Shown here: positions 24,863 to 34,302 of the stretch, piece by piece
Position numbering within the stretch: the stretch's first letter is position 1
How the letters are laid out: the number at the start of each line of letters is the position of its first letter
Source: an uncultured Dermabacteraceae bacterium
GTDB taxonomy: Bacteria > Actinomycetota > Actinomycetes > Actinomycetales > Dermabacteraceae
Assembly (NCBI GenBank): GCA_946223075.1
Contig: CAMILZ010000004.1
Location: 1-64,000, forward strand
Reading direction: 5' to 3'
Length of the DNA: 64,000 nucleotides
Made by a program: the position numbers and the translations under genes
Notes under the pieces: generated by a model
Told to the model about the DNA's origin: nothing
Database searches by the model: none
Seen by the model: the letters and a program-made list of their open reading frames with translations, nothing else

Positions 24863-26461
24863 TCAGCGGCGTCGCTTCCGCGTCGTCCCGAAAAGCGAGC
24901 GCGTAATCTCGCGCCCGAGCACCGTTCCCGCCGAGCGGAAGAAGCTCTTCACCGCGCTATTGCTCGCGATCTTTTCTACAAAGCCTGGCTCTTCTTTCGC
25001 GGGCTTCGACTTGGCACCGGCAGCCCCGCCCGCCTCGGGCTTTTCAGTTCCGACGTTTGCCGAGGCACCGTCGGACTCCCCTTCGCCCACCTGACCGCCC
25101 TCCGCGCGAGCCTTGAGGATTTCATAGGCACTCTCGCGGTCGATCACGTTGCTGTACTTGCTGGCGATCTGACTTTGGGCGATGAGGCGATCGATGTCAG
25201 CCTCGGGAGCGGGGTTCATCGAGGATTCGGGAGCGCGCATCGCCGTGTAGGCAACGGGGCTCGGCGCACCCTTCTCATTCATGACGGTCACAACCGCTTC
25301 GCCAGTACCGAGGGAAGTGAGGAGTTTCTCGAGGTCATACTCGGTCGTGGGGTAGGTCGCAACGGCTTTCTTAATGGCTTTCGCATCGTCAGGGGTAAAG
25401 GCACGCAGGGCGTGCTGGACGCGGTTGCCGAGCTGAGCGAGAACGTCGGCGGGGATGTCCTTCGGCGATTGGGTAATGAAGAAGATGCCCACGCCCTTCG
25501 AGCGGATGAGCCGCACCGTTTGGATGACTTGATCCACAAAGGCCTTCGAGGCGCCATTGAAGAGTAGGTGCGCTTCGTCGAGGAAGAACACGAGTTTCGG
25601 CTGAGGCAGGTCGCCCGCCTCGGGGAGCACCTGGAAGAGCTCGGCAAGCATCCACATCATGAAGGTCGAGAAAAGCTCGGGGCGTTCGGCAACGCCGGGC
25701 AGCTCGAGGCACGAAATGATGCCGGAACCGTCGGGTGTGGTACGCAAGAAATCCTCAACGTTGAAGGCAGGCTCGCCGAAAAAGACATCGGCTCCCGAGT
25801 TCTCGAACTGGGTAAGGTTGCGCAAGATGACGCCCGCGGTCGCGGCGGAAATGCCACCGATCTGCTTGAGCTCCTCTTTGCCGTCGGTCGTGAGGTATTG
25901 GATGAGCGAGCGCAGATCCTTAAGGTCGAGGAGCGCAAGGCCGCTCGTGTCGGCATAGTGGAAGATGAGCGAAAGGGACGACTCCTGGGTTTCGTTGAGG
26001 CCGAGCACCTTGGAGAGAAGAACCGGGCCGAACTCGGTCACCGTCGTGCGGATCGGCACTCCCTTGCCCTGGCCACCGAGCGAATAAAACTCGGTCACGC
26101 CCGCGCGCGAGACCCACTCTTGACTGCGCGCCTTCGCACGAGCCGTGAGCTTTTCCGACGTCTCCCCCGCAACCGCGATGCCCGAGAGGTCGCCTTTCAT
26201 GTCGGCGACAAACACGGGAGTGCCCGCAGCCGCGATTTGTTCCGCGATGACCTGGAGCGTTTTCGTTTTACCCGTGCCGGTAGCGCCGGCGATTAAACCG
26301 TGGCGATTGAGCATCCCAAGGGGCATGAAAAGCGGCGCCGCGGGGTTCGGCTCGCCGTTCTCGACGACCGCACCGAGGTGGATGCGCGGCTCCTCGAAGT
26401 TGTAGGCGGCAACGAGGTCACTCGTCGCGGGAGCGTTGGGGGACTGGGCGTTCTCGGCCAT
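24863..26461 (-). CDS. HerA-like ATPase, DUF853/YjgR type
   Basis: A 532-residue FtsK/HerA-superfamily ATPase. Walker A is GATGTGKT near residues 59-66. The Walker B-type strand KLVFFLDEAHLLFNG (catalytic Glu) and the sensor segment GIFFITQSPKDIPADVLAQLGNRVQHALRAF follow. This sequence pattern is that of the DUF853 (YjgR) helicase group, whose cellular role is poorly defined; DNA translocation or an anti-phage or repair function are possible. The tail (about residues 455-532) is low in complexity and encodes two copies of the dispersed motif (ESDGASANVGTEKPEAG). An AGGAG site precedes the ATG. Confidence 0.88.
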   Translation of the reverse strand: MAENAQSPNAPATSDLVAAYNFEEPRIHLGAVVENGEPNPAAPLFMPLGMLNRHGLIAGATGTGKTKTLQVIAEQIAAAGTPVFVADMKGDLSGIAVAGETSEKLTARAKARSQEWVSRAGVTEFYSLGGQGKGVPIRTTVTEFGPVLLSKVLGLNETQESSLSLIFHYADTSGLALLDLKDLRSLIQYLTTDGKEELKQIGGISAATAGVILRNLTQFENSGADVFFGEPAFNVEDFLRTTPDGSGIISCLELPGVAERPELFSTFMMWMLAELFQVLPEAGDLPQPKLVFFLDEAHLLFNGASKAFVDQVIQTVRLIRSKGVGIFFITQSPKDIPADVLAQLGNRVQHALRAFTPDDAKAIKKAVATYPTTEYDLEKLLTSLGTGEAVVTVMNEKGAPSPVAYTAMRAPESSMNPAPEADIDRLIAQSQIASKYSNVIDRESAYEILKARAEGGQVGEGESDGASANVGTEKPEAGGAAGAKSKPAKEEPGFVEKIASNSAVKSFFRSAGTVLGREITRSLFGTTRKRRR

Positions 26462-26487
26462 GGTGCGAAACTCCTTGCGGTCGTGGG

Positions 26488-27135
26488 CTAGAGTCCGAGG
26501 CTCTCCGATTCACACAGGTCGTAGAAAACCGCGAGCGCCTCGGTGAGATCCACATTTCGATTGACAGCAATAGCGTAAACGCTTCGTACGGCAGCGAGTC
26601 CCCAGGCAACGTGGATCGTCGCGGCATCGCGGGCCACCGACTTTCCAAGCGTCGGCGTGAGGCGCCCGGTGAGAACGTCGATGAGCTGCGTGCTCACTTC
26701 CTTGTTGCGGTTCGCAACGATTTGGATGAGCTGCGGCTCCCGCGTCATCACTTGCCGTTTGAGCTTGCGACTCTCGCTGCGGGGCGCCGCTTGCCTCACG
26801 TGCGCCTCGATGAGCGCCCGCATCGACTCGCGAACGGGCTCATGAACCGGACGTGCTCGCAGCATGTCCACGATGCGCGCTGCCTTATCGGTATCGAGGC
26901 CGAGCACAACCGCTTCCTTTGAACCCCAATAGTTGAAGAGCGTGCGCGGCGAGACCCCGGCTCGGTCGGCGATGTGGTCAACCGTCACGTTTTCTAGACC
27001 GTGCTCAGCCACGAGCTCGAGCGCCGCGAGATGCATCGCTTCGCGAGATTCACGCTTTTTGCGCTCACGCAGGCTCTCGTGACAAGCGGCCAGGCCCGAC
27101 GCTTGCCCTTTTTCCGATGCGGCCATATCTCGCAT
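26488..27135 (-). CDS. TetR family transcriptional regulator
   Basis: The 215-residue product has the TetR helix-turn-helix at about residues 26-70 (LVAEHGLENVTVDHIADRAGVSPRTLFNYWGSKEAVV) followed by an all-helical ligand domain. The ATG at 27135 is chosen because AGAAGG lies eight bases upstream; the open frame extends 13 codons further without support. It lies 79 bp downstream of an MFS exporter gene on the same strand and probably represses it. A dyad upstream of the exporter (28837-28849) is a candidate operator. A GCCCGACGCTTGCCC motif variant lies in its N-terminal coding region. Confidence 0.9.
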   Translation of the reverse strand: MRDMAASEKGQASGLAACHESLRERKKRESREAMHLAALELVAEHGLENVTVDHIADRAGVSPRTLFNYWGSKEAVVLGLDTDKAARIVDMLRARPVHEPVRESMRALIEAHVRQAAPRSESRKLKRQVMTREPQLIQIVANRNKEVSTQLIDVLTGRLTPTLGKSVARDAATIHVAWGLAAVRSVYAIAVNRNVDLTEALAVFYDLCESESLGL

Positions 27136-27214
27136 GTCGTTCACCTTCTCATCCCCGTGAAGAGCGAGGGCCACCTGGTGATAGTGCCGGGCGGCCCCCG
27201 CGACTTCTCACGCC

Positions 27215-28780
27215 TTAGTTGGTGCTGCGCAGCTCGGTGTTACGAATAAAGAGCGAGATAAAGAGCGCCGCAATGGCAAACGGCGCCGCCGTCATGAAGA
27301 CAAGCTGCATCGCGTCACCCATGCCGTGGCGGATTGCCTCGGCGATAGGTGCAGGCAACGCCGAGATCTTTGACGGGTCGAGGGCGGCAGAAGCACCGGC
27401 CGCACCCTCATCACCGAAGTGCTTCATAGCAGCCATGGCCTGCGGTGGCAGCTGCGCCTGGATCTTCGGCATAAGGTTCGAGCTCATGACCGAGCCGAGG
27501 ACAGCGGTGCCGATCGTCGAGCCAACGTTGCGGAAAAACTGGACTGCCGAGGTAGCCACACCAAGTTCTTCGCGCGGGACGGCATTCTGGACGATGAGGG
27601 TGTAGGTCTGCATGCACATGCCGAGACCGATACCGATTACGACCATCACGAGGGTGAGATGCAGCTGCGAGGACTGCCAGTCGAGACCGGCGAGCAGTAC
27701 GTACCCAATGCTCATGATCACTCCACCGAGGATAAGCAGTCCCTTGTATCGGCCCCACTTCGTGATCATGAGCCCCATGAGGATCGAGGTGATAATCATG
27801 GCGAGATTCAGCGGGATGAGGATCGCGCCGGAGTTGGTCGCCGAAACACCGAGCACGCCCTGCGCGAACACGGGGATGTAGATGATGCTGCCGAACATCG
27901 CGACGGCAACGCCGAAGCTCGCGATCACCGAGAGTGACACGCGTGAGTCGCCGAGCATGCGAAGAGGAATGAGCGGGTTTTCTGCACGCATTTCGACAAA
28001 CACGAAGGCAGCAGTGAAGATTGCGGCCACGATGAACATCGTAATGACGACAGCTGAGTCCCAGTCGTAGGTGTTGCCGCCCCACGAAACCGCGAGAAGG
28101 CCGATGACGAGGCCCGGCGTGAGGGTAAGGGCACCGATGAGGTCGAACTTGCCCGCCTTCGTGTGGTGAGGAAGATTCATATATTTCGCGAGGAAGGCGA
28201 GTGCGAGAACGCCGAGCGGAAGCGCGAGGTAGAACAGCCAGCGCCACCCAAAATTGTCGGTGACCCAGCCGCCAAAGAGCGGCCCGGCGATCGAGGACAC
28301 GCCGAACACCGAACCCATAATCCCCTGGTATTTACCGCGCTGGCGCGGTGGGATGATGTCACCGATGATCGTTTGACTGAGCGGCATGAGCGTGCCCATG
28401 CCGAGGCCCTGAACGGCGCGGGCCACAACAAGGAACCAGAAGTTCGTGGCCATGCCGGAAAGAATCGAGCCGAGCATGAACACCACGAGGCCGCCGATGT
28501 AGAAGGACTTGCGGCCGTACATATCGGAAAGCTTGCCGACGACCGGCACGGCTACGGCCGAGACGAGCATCGCCGCGGTGGCGATCCAGCTGTAGTGGTC
28601 CATACCGCCGAGTTCGGCAACGATGCGCGGCATCGCGGGCCCGACGATCGTCTGCGAAATCGCGGCGACGAACATGCCAAGCATGAGCCCCACGAACACA
28701 AGTTTGCCGTCGCGGTCGAGGCCGGTGAATTCGACCGGTGCCTCGTCTCGCTCCACGCGGGTTTCAACTGACGTTGACAT
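27215..28780 (-). CDS. MFS multidrug exporter, DHA2 (EmrB/QacA) family
   Basis: This proton-driven drug exporter of 521 residues has 14 predicted membrane helices. It carries the DHA2 signatures: LDRDGKLVFVGLMLGMFVAAISQTIVGPAMPRI in helix 1, KLSDMYGRKSFYIGG (motif A) and RAVQGLGMGTLMPLSQTII. The ATG at 28780 has AGGGG six bases upstream. It is transcribed together with, or just upstream of, a TetR gene, so export is probably induced by a substrate the regulator senses. Substrate cannot be told from sequence. Confidence 0.92.
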   Translation of the reverse strand: MSTSVETRVERDEAPVEFTGLDRDGKLVFVGLMLGMFVAAISQTIVGPAMPRIVAELGGMDHYSWIATAAMLVSAVAVPVVGKLSDMYGRKSFYIGGLVVFMLGSILSGMATNFWFLVVARAVQGLGMGTLMPLSQTIIGDIIPPRQRGKYQGIMGSVFGVSSIAGPLFGGWVTDNFGWRWLFYLALPLGVLALAFLAKYMNLPHHTKAGKFDLIGALTLTPGLVIGLLAVSWGGNTYDWDSAVVITMFIVAAIFTAAFVFVEMRAENPLIPLRMLGDSRVSLSVIASFGVAVAMFGSIIYIPVFAQGVLGVSATNSGAILIPLNLAMIITSILMGLMITKWGRYKGLLILGGVIMSIGYVLLAGLDWQSSQLHLTLVMVVIGIGLGMCMQTYTLIVQNAVPREELGVATSAVQFFRNVGSTIGTAVLGSVMSSNLMPKIQAQLPPQAMAAMKHFGDEGAAGASAALDPSKISALPAPIAEAIRHGMGDAMQLVFMTAAPFAIAALFISLFIRNTELRSTN

Positions 28781-28836
28781 AAATCCCCTTTTTCTTTTCA
28801 TCGTCACTGCAGCTCCGGCACCCCCGTGCGCAATTA

Positions 28837-28849
28837 TGCAGTGACTGCA
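28837..28849. promoter_or_regulatory. candidate TetR operator (TGCAGTGACTGCA)
   Basis: A perfect 13-base dyad about 57 bases upstream of the exporter ATG. Related half-sites (CACTGCA) lie at about 28805 and 28877. On the minus strand the dyad falls between a weak -35-like TCAACG and TAATTG, the position expected for a repressor site. Confidence 0.45.
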
Positions 28850-28955
28850 AATTCGTTGACTCCCGAAACTGTAGTAGGCAGTGCAGTCTCTACCAAGGGG
28901 CGGGCGGGAGAAGGTGACGGAAAGATCATCGCGGCTTCACGCCCCTCGAATCTGT

Positions 28956-29006
28956 ACCCAACGTTTGTGGCGGTGTCCGGCCTCATTCCGCCGCAAATGT
29001 TGGGGT
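28956..29006. repeat. dispersed hairpin repeat, ACCCAACGTTTGTGGCGG family
   Basis: The left arm ACCCAACGTTTGTGGCGG pairs with CCGCCGCAAATGTTGGGG allowing a few mismatches. A perfect member of the same family is at 31479-31530, and the loops are also alike. Confidence 0.75.
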
Positions 29007-29148
29007 TAGATTCCTAGGCTCGAGAGGAAGGAAGGTCGAGGCCACTTAAATGATGGGCGCCTGGTACCGAGCCCCTTAAATGCCGGAGCTCGGGTGCCGA
29101 GCGTTCCCAGCCCGGACCCGAGTCCCGTTAGATGCAGTTCGTGTGAAA

Positions 29149-29462
29149 TTAGGCGCGGCCAGAGCGGCGGCGAGCCACAAGCACACCGCCCGCTGCAACC
29201 ATCGCAAAGGCAACGCCAGCAACACCGAGCGACTCAGCGCCTGTGCGCGGGAGCGCCGTAACCCTCGGGTCGCGCGAGCCCATCGAACCGGAGGCGCCCT
29301 GGCCCCTGTTGCCCGCCGGCGCCTGGACGCCAGTGGAATCATCCGGGGTTGAGGAACCGTCGGAATCCCCCTCACCGGCCTCTACCGGAGCTTCCGAATC
29401 ATCCGAGTCAATCGGAGTATCCGCCGGGTCATCTTCCGGCGCATCCACGGAGCCGTCATCAG
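29149..29462 (-). pseudogene. out-of-frame LPXTG tail of the 5'-nucleotidase
   Basis: In the frame one base away from the nucleotidase, about 100 codons encode an acidic Pro/Ser-rich wall-spanning stretch, then LPRTG, a hydrophobic helix (GVAGVAFAMVAAGGVLVA) and RRRSGR. This is a complete sortase sorting signal. Insertion of one base into the C-run at 29463-29466 would join it to the nucleotidase as ...VAPGADDGSVDAPED. It must be part of the same gene by origin. Confidence 0.85.
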
Positions 29463-31310
29463 CCCCGGCGCCACATCCGCCTTGTCAAACGTCAGAACGA
29501 CATACCCGGTCGTTGCGCCGGCCTTAATCGTGTAAACATACGAGCCGGACTCGGTGTAGTTCGGGATGGTGATAGTGAGCGTGGCCTTGCCGGTCTCGTT
29601 GCCGTCAAGAGTGTTATCAACCGGGCCGCGGCCGAGCTCGTTGCCCTTCTCGTCGTAGAGGATGGCTTCGGTCGGCTTCTCTTCGTCCGCGGTCATAGAC
29701 AGCGAGCTGAGGCTGATTTCGACCTTGTCGCCAGCCTTAAAGGATTTCGCGGACGAGGCGAAGCCGATTCCTCGCTGACCCTGATCCACTTTGTAGGGCG
29801 AGACCTTCTGAAGCCACGCATTGAACGCGTCGAGGTCCACCTCGGTCGAATCGATACGATTCTTACCCTCGCCGAATACCGACGAAAGAAGGTACGAGGT
29901 CGTAGCGACCGTGTAGGTCGCCTTCGGGTCGACAGACTTCCCGTCGAGACGCACGTCCATGACCTTCGAGCCCTCAGGGGCGGTCGGGTCATACGTATAA
30001 GAAACGTTGCGGCTAAAGCCGGCGTTTTTGACTCGCGGCTTGCCGGAATCGTCAGTACCAAACTGCGCCTCGACGAGTCCGATGAGCTGCGCGCCCGTGA
30101 TCTCGACCGTACCGAGGGTGTTTCCGAAGGGCTGCACCGTGCCCGACTCAACGACGGTGATCTTGCCGTCCTGATTTGGGTCGAGGTCAGCCCGGGTGCC
30201 GCCGGCGTTTTGGTAGCCAAGATCGGCGCCCTGCTTCTGCTTCTTGCCCCAGGCGAGGAAACCGTCGGCAATCATGTTGACTGCCGTAGATTCGGCACCT
30301 GAGGAGCGGGCGGTGAGGGCCTTGCCTTCGATTTCGGCGAGGGTCTTGTTTGTCTTTTCGGCGTAGGCAGCGGCTTTGGAGTAGATATCCATCGCCTTAG
30401 GCTCCGTAGGGGCATCGGGGTTCTTCTCGATGTCCTCGACCTCGCTCATCGACGCCTTGACGCTCGCCTTGCCATCGGGGGAAACGGTGATGTCGAAGCG
30501 GCCGAGGAGTTTGCCGAAGCTATCCGGCTGAATGACGGGAGCGCCGCTCGCGGTCTTCAACTCTGCCTTGCGGTGGCTGTGACCACCGACCGCGGCATCG
30601 ACGTCCTTGCCGACCTTCGCGGCGGTTTCAGCATCGTCGTGCACGAGTGCGATCACAACGTCAGCTTCACCATTGGAATCATCGCCGTCCTTGAGCTGCG
30701 CGGCATACTTGTCTACAGCCGCGACCGTGTCCGTGACGGCAAGGCCCTGGTTCGTGAACGAATCCACCGAAATGTCTTTCGGCGAGGAAATCGGCGCGGT
30801 GCCAATGAAACCGACCTTGACGCCCGATTCGGTCTCGATAATCTCGTACGGCGGGATGGCCTCAGGGTCAGCACCCGTGAGGTTCGCCGCGAGGTACGGA
30901 AAGTTTGACTCTTTGTTCAAGCGGGCTCCGACGGCCATGTCTTCCTTATAGCCCTTGTCGAACTCGTGGTTTCCGGCCGAGGACACCTGCACGCCCATGG
31001 TGTTGAGCGCTTCAATGGTCGGCTCATCCTTCTGCACCGACGAAATGTAGGCGCTGCCACCAGCCGAGTCGCCGTTCGACGCGATGATCGTGTCGCCCGG
31101 ATTTTCGGTCTTGATCTGATCGATCTGGTGTGCAAGATTCGGGACTCGTTCGAGGTGGCCGTGGAGATCGGTAAAGGCTGCGACGGTGACAGTCTTCGAT
31201 CCATCGTCATGAACTGTTGCAAGCGCGGGTGCGGTCGCGGAAAAGGTAAGTGCACTCGCAATTGCCAGGCTCGCGCCGGTTAGGAGGGCGCGGCGAGAGA
31301 AAATACGCAT
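29382..31310 (-). CDS. 5'-nucleotidase/2',3'-cyclic phosphodiesterase, frameshifted at the C-terminus
   Basis: An exported UshA-like metallophosphoesterase. The signal peptide has a twin-arginine-like SRRALLTG and a hydrophobic core ending ALA. Metal sites are AAFTDLHGHL, IIASNGDSAGGSAY, SAGNHEFDKG and the histidines in ALVHDDAETA and AAVGGHSHRK. The C-terminal substrate domain has YQNAGGTRADLDPNQ and ends with a bacterial Ig-like segment. As sequenced, the frame shifts at a C4 run (29463-29466), giving an Arg-rich nonsense tail; the natural end, with LPRTG, is in the neighbouring frame. It should release nucleosides from extracellular nucleotides at the cell wall. The ATG at 31310 has a GAGG site 7 to 8 bases upstream. 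Confidence 0.85.
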   Translation of the reverse strand: MRIFSRRALLTGASLAIASALTFSATAPALATVHDDGSKTVTVAAFTDLHGHLERVPNLAHQIDQIKTENPGDTIIASNGDSAGGSAYISSVQKDEPTIEALNTMGVQVSSAGNHEFDKGYKEDMAVGARLNKESNFPYLAANLTGADPEAIPPYEIIETESGVKVGFIGTAPISSPKDISVDSFTNQGLAVTDTVAAVDKYAAQLKDGDDSNGEADVVIALVHDDAETAAKVGKDVDAAVGGHSHRKAELKTASGAPVIQPDSFGKLLGRFDITVSPDGKASVKASMSEVEDIEKNPDAPTEPKAMDIYSKAAAYAEKTNKTLAEIEGKALTARSSGAESTAVNMIADGFLAWGKKQKQGADLGYQNAGGTRADLDPNQDGKITVVESGTVQPFGNTLGTVEITGAQLIGLVEAQFGTDDSGKPRVKNAGFSRNVSYTYDPTAPEGSKVMDVRLDGKSVDPKATYTVATTSYLLSSVFGEGKNRIDSTEVDLDAFNAWLQKVSPYKVDQGQRGIGFASSAKSFKAGDKVEISLSSLSMTADEEKPTEAILYDEKGNELGRGPVDNTLDGNETGKATLTITIPNYTESGSYVYTIKAGATTGYVVLTFDKADVAPGLMTAPWMRRKMTRRILRLTRMIRKLR

Positions 31311-31478
31311 GAACAATCCTCACGGAGTACGCGGCTGGGAACGTGGGAAGCGGCTCGAGGCTACGCCTCCAACTTTGCGCCTCGGGGTGAGCAGGGTTAC
31401 GGATGGGTGAACGGCGACGAGCTGGCCCAGTCCGACGCCCGCCACGCCACAGTCGCCTCGCGCTTCATTCCACATCTA

Positions 31479-31530
31479 CACCCAACGTTTGTGGCGGTAT
31501 CGCGTCCTGTTCCGCCACAAACGTTGGGTG
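31479..31530. repeat. perfect 19-bp-stem hairpin, CACCCAACGTTTGTGGCGG family
   Basis: Arms 31479-31497 and 31512-31530 are perfect complements with a 14-base loop. It lies between nrdG and the nucleotidase gene. Confidence 0.85.
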
Positions 31531-31535
31531 CATTT

Positions 31536-32339
31536 TCACGACACGCGCGTCACCACGCGAAGTCCCACGATTTCAGCCGTGCGCTGCGCGCTCTCGACGA
31601 CCGAGGCGAACATGCGGTCCCAGCGAGATTTTTCGGGAAGGGCACGCGCAAAGTCTGCGGGTGCGCCGTCGGCTCGCGCTTGCTGAAACACGAGGATGCG
31701 GCGATGACGTTCTGCTCGGGCCTCGCGCCAAAGATCGGCCGCGACCTCGGCGATCCGTGGCGCATAGGGCGCGAGCGCGGGGCTCAGCGTCGTGCGCAGC
31801 TCGACGTCAACACCCGCGCGTACAAGGACGAGAAACGACTCGCGGGAGCGTTCGAAGGCACGGCTTGCGTTCGGGTTCACGTTTCTCAATCCGACGGTTT
31901 CCTCGAAGACCTCGGGCTGCGCTTTGAGGTCGAAGCCGACCCAATCAACGAGGGGCCCGCTTGGGTCGGAAGAGACGATGTCGTGGATCCGGGACGGAAA
32001 AGCACCACCCGTGTGGAGGCCGGTGCGAAACCCGAGCGCCCGCACTTCTTGAAGCGCAGGGATGAAGGCACGCTGGAGCGTCGCCTCTCCCCCGGAAAAC
32101 ACGACACCGTCAAGGAGCCCCCGCCTTCTCCTCAAGAGATCCTCGACCTCGCCCCACGTGACCGTTCCTGGGGTTCGCGGATCGAGGATCGCTTGGTTGT
32201 GGCAATAGCTGCACCGCCAGGGGCAACCCTGGAGGAAGAGCGTCGCGGCGAGCCGCCCGGGCCAATCCATCGTCGAAAGCGGCACGAGGCCCGCGATTGC
32301 GAGATCGTGCGGACTCAAGGCTGTAGAACGCTCGATCAT
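31536..32339 (-). CDS. nrdG: anaerobic ribonucleotide reductase activating protein
   Basis: This radical-SAM enzyme makes the glycyl radical on NrdD. The cluster motif is GCPWRCSYCHN (C-x3-C-x2-C), and SAM-binding segments such as VVFSGGEATLQ follow. The 267 residues are a little longer than the usual NrdG and resemble the pyruvate-formate-lyase-activase-like actinobacterial NrdG. The ATG at 32339 overlaps the nrdD TGA as ATGA, so translation is coupled; an upstream in-frame start inside nrdD is less likely. It works only under low oxygen. Confidence 0.93.
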   Translation of the reverse strand: MIERSTALSPHDLAIAGLVPLSTMDWPGRLAATLFLQGCPWRCSYCHNQAILDPRTPGTVTWGEVEDLLRRRRGLLDGVVFSGGEATLQRAFIPALQEVRALGFRTGLHTGGAFPSRIHDIVSSDPSGPLVDWVGFDLKAQPEVFEETVGLRNVNPNASRAFERSRESFLVLVRAGVDVELRTTLSPALAPYAPRIAEVAADLWREARAERHRRILVFQQARADGAPADFARALPEKSRWDRMFASVVESAQRTAEIVGLRVVTRVS

Positions 32340-34195
32340 GCAGGCACGACGGTTGCCGGGCAAGCGTCGGACACGCGAAGCTTCCCGTGGCGCTCAGCCG
32401 CGCCCTCCGTGAAGAACCTGCGCTCCTCGAACTCCCCCTTTTTGCCGATGTTGAACGAGCTCACAGGGCGGTGGTAGCCCATAACGCGCGTCCAGACTTC
32501 GCACGTGTCGCCGCACGTGGGGCACTCGTGGTGCTCACCCTTGAGATACCCGTGGCTCGGGCAAATCGAGAAGGTCGGCGTAATAGTGAGGTACGGCAGG
32601 TGGAAGCGCGTGAGGGCGCGTTTCACGAGCTGCTTTGCCGCTTCGGGCGAGCTCATCTGTTCATTCATGTACAGGTGCAAAACGGTGCCACCCGTGTACT
32701 TCGTTTGGAGCTCGTCTTGCCACTCGAGGGCCTGGAACGGGTCGTCCGTAGCCCCCACGGGGATTTGCGAGGAGTTCGTGTAGTAGGGATTCTCGTCGGT
32801 CCCGGCCTGGAGAATGCCGGGGAAACGCTCGCGGTCGGCCTTCGCGAGGCGATAGGTCGCGCCCTCAGCGGGCGTCGCCTCGAGATTGTAGAGGTTCTCC
32901 GTTTCCTCCTGGAACTGCACCATCTTGTCGCGAATGTGGTCGAGAATCCTCACGCACATATCCCGGCCTTCATCGGTCACAAGGTTCTCGGCGTCACCCG
33001 TAAAGTTCCGCACCATCTCATTCATGCCATTCACGCCGAGCGTCGAGAAGTGGTTGCCGAGGTGGCCCATGTAGCGCTTTGTGTACGGGTAAAGACCGCG
33101 GTCGATGAGTTCTTGGACTCTCGCACGACGCCGCTCGAGCGTGTCCTTGCCGAGTTCAAGCAAGCGGTCGAGAGCGGCGATAAGCGCTTTCTCATCACCC
33201 TTGTGGAGGTACCCGAGGCGCGCCATATTGACCGTGACCACGCCAATCGAGCCCGTAAGCTCGGCGCTACCAAACAAGCCGTTGCCGCGCTTAAGAAGTT
33301 CGCGAAGGTCGAGCTGAAGGCGGCAGCACATCGACCGAATCTGGCAGGGATCGAGCTCGGAGTTAATGAAGTTTTGGAAGTAGGGGAGGCCGTACTTTGC
33401 GGTCATCGCGAACAAGCGCTCGGTGTTCGGGGCATCCCACTCAAAATCGCGCGTGATGTTGTAGGTCGGAATCGGGAAGGTAAACACACGGCCATCGGCG
33501 TCACCTTCGGTCATGACGTCGATGTACGCGCGGTTAATGAGGTCCATCTCCTCTTGCAGCTCGCCGTAGGTAAAGTCGCATACTTCCCCACCGATGAGAG
33601 GGTACTGGTCCGCGAGATCGGCCGGGCAATTCCAGTCAAACGTAAGGTTCGTGAAGGGACACTGGCTTCCCCAGCGGCTCGGCACGTTGAGGTTGTAGAT
33701 CATCTCCTGCATGTTCTGGCGCACCTCCTCGTAACTCATCGAATCGAGCCGCACGAACGGCGCCATGTAGGTATCGAATGAGCTGAAGGCCTGCGCGCCC
33801 GCCCACTCATTTTGCAAAGTGCCGAGGAAGTTCACGATCTGCCCGCATGCACTCGAGAAGTGCCTCGGCGGAGCCGAAGCAATCGCGCCCGGAACCCCAT
33901 TGAATCCCTCTTGAAGAAGCGTGCGCAGCGACCAGCCCGCGCAGTATCCCGTGAGCATGTCGAGATCGTGGATGTACAGATCGCCCTCGCGGTGAGCCTT
34001 TCCCGCTTCTTCGCTGAATACTTCATCGAGCCAGTAGTTCGCGACGAGCTTTCCCGCCGAATTGAGCACGAGCCCGCCTACGCTGTAGCCCTGGTTCGCG
34101 TTCGCGTTCACGCGCCAATCGGCGCGGCCGAGGTAGTCATTAATCGTTGAAATCGGGTCAACAAGGGTTCGTTCGGGTGTGGGCTGTGCGGGCAT
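32336..34195 (-). CDS. nrdD: anaerobic (class III) ribonucleoside-triphosphate reductase
   Basis: NrdD reduces NTPs to dNTPs without oxygen, using a glycyl radical and formate. The 619 residues show HREGDLYIHDLDMLTGYCAGWS and ASAPPRHFSSACGQIVNF near the N-terminus. The C-terminal zinc-binding pair CPSHGYLKGEHHECPTCG is followed by the glycyl-radical region RVMGYHRPVSSFNIGKKGEF (the G of RVMGY). This is the full-length short form lacking an N-terminal ATP cone of the usual length. Paired NrdR boxes lie about 110-150 bp upstream. It leads the nrdDG operon. Confidence 0.95.
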   Translation of the reverse strand: MPAQPTPERTLVDPISTINDYLGRADWRVNANANQGYSVGGLVLNSAGKLVANYWLDEVFSEEAGKAHREGDLYIHDLDMLTGYCAGWSLRTLLQEGFNGVPGAIASAPPRHFSSACGQIVNFLGTLQNEWAGAQAFSSFDTYMAPFVRLDSMSYEEVRQNMQEMIYNLNVPSRWGSQCPFTNLTFDWNCPADLADQYPLIGGEVCDFTYGELQEEMDLINRAYIDVMTEGDADGRVFTFPIPTYNITRDFEWDAPNTERLFAMTAKYGLPYFQNFINSELDPCQIRSMCCRLQLDLRELLKRGNGLFGSAELTGSIGVVTVNMARLGYLHKGDEKALIAALDRLLELGKDTLERRRARVQELIDRGLYPYTKRYMGHLGNHFSTLGVNGMNEMVRNFTGDAENLVTDEGRDMCVRILDHIRDKMVQFQEETENLYNLEATPAEGATYRLAKADRERFPGILQAGTDENPYYTNSSQIPVGATDDPFQALEWQDELQTKYTGGTVLHLYMNEQMSSPEAAKQLVKRALTRFHLPYLTITPTFSICPSHGYLKGEHHECPTCGDTCEVWTRVMGYHRPVSSFNIGKKGEFEERRFFTEGAAERHGKLRVSDACPATVVPA

Positions 34196-34302
34196 GCTGC
34201 ACTCCTATCGCAAAAAATGGGTGGTGGTGAGAGTGGGTTTTCGGTGCCGACGGCGCCACGGGACGCCCTCCTCGGCTGCCCACCCAGATTCGCTCGCGCA
34301 CC

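Noticed and set aside
28956..31530. Hairpins at 28956 and 31479 as ends of an insertion sequence carrying the nucleotidase gene.
   Set aside because: No transposase lies between them, they are hairpins rather than single terminal repeats, and the same families occur elsewhere singly.
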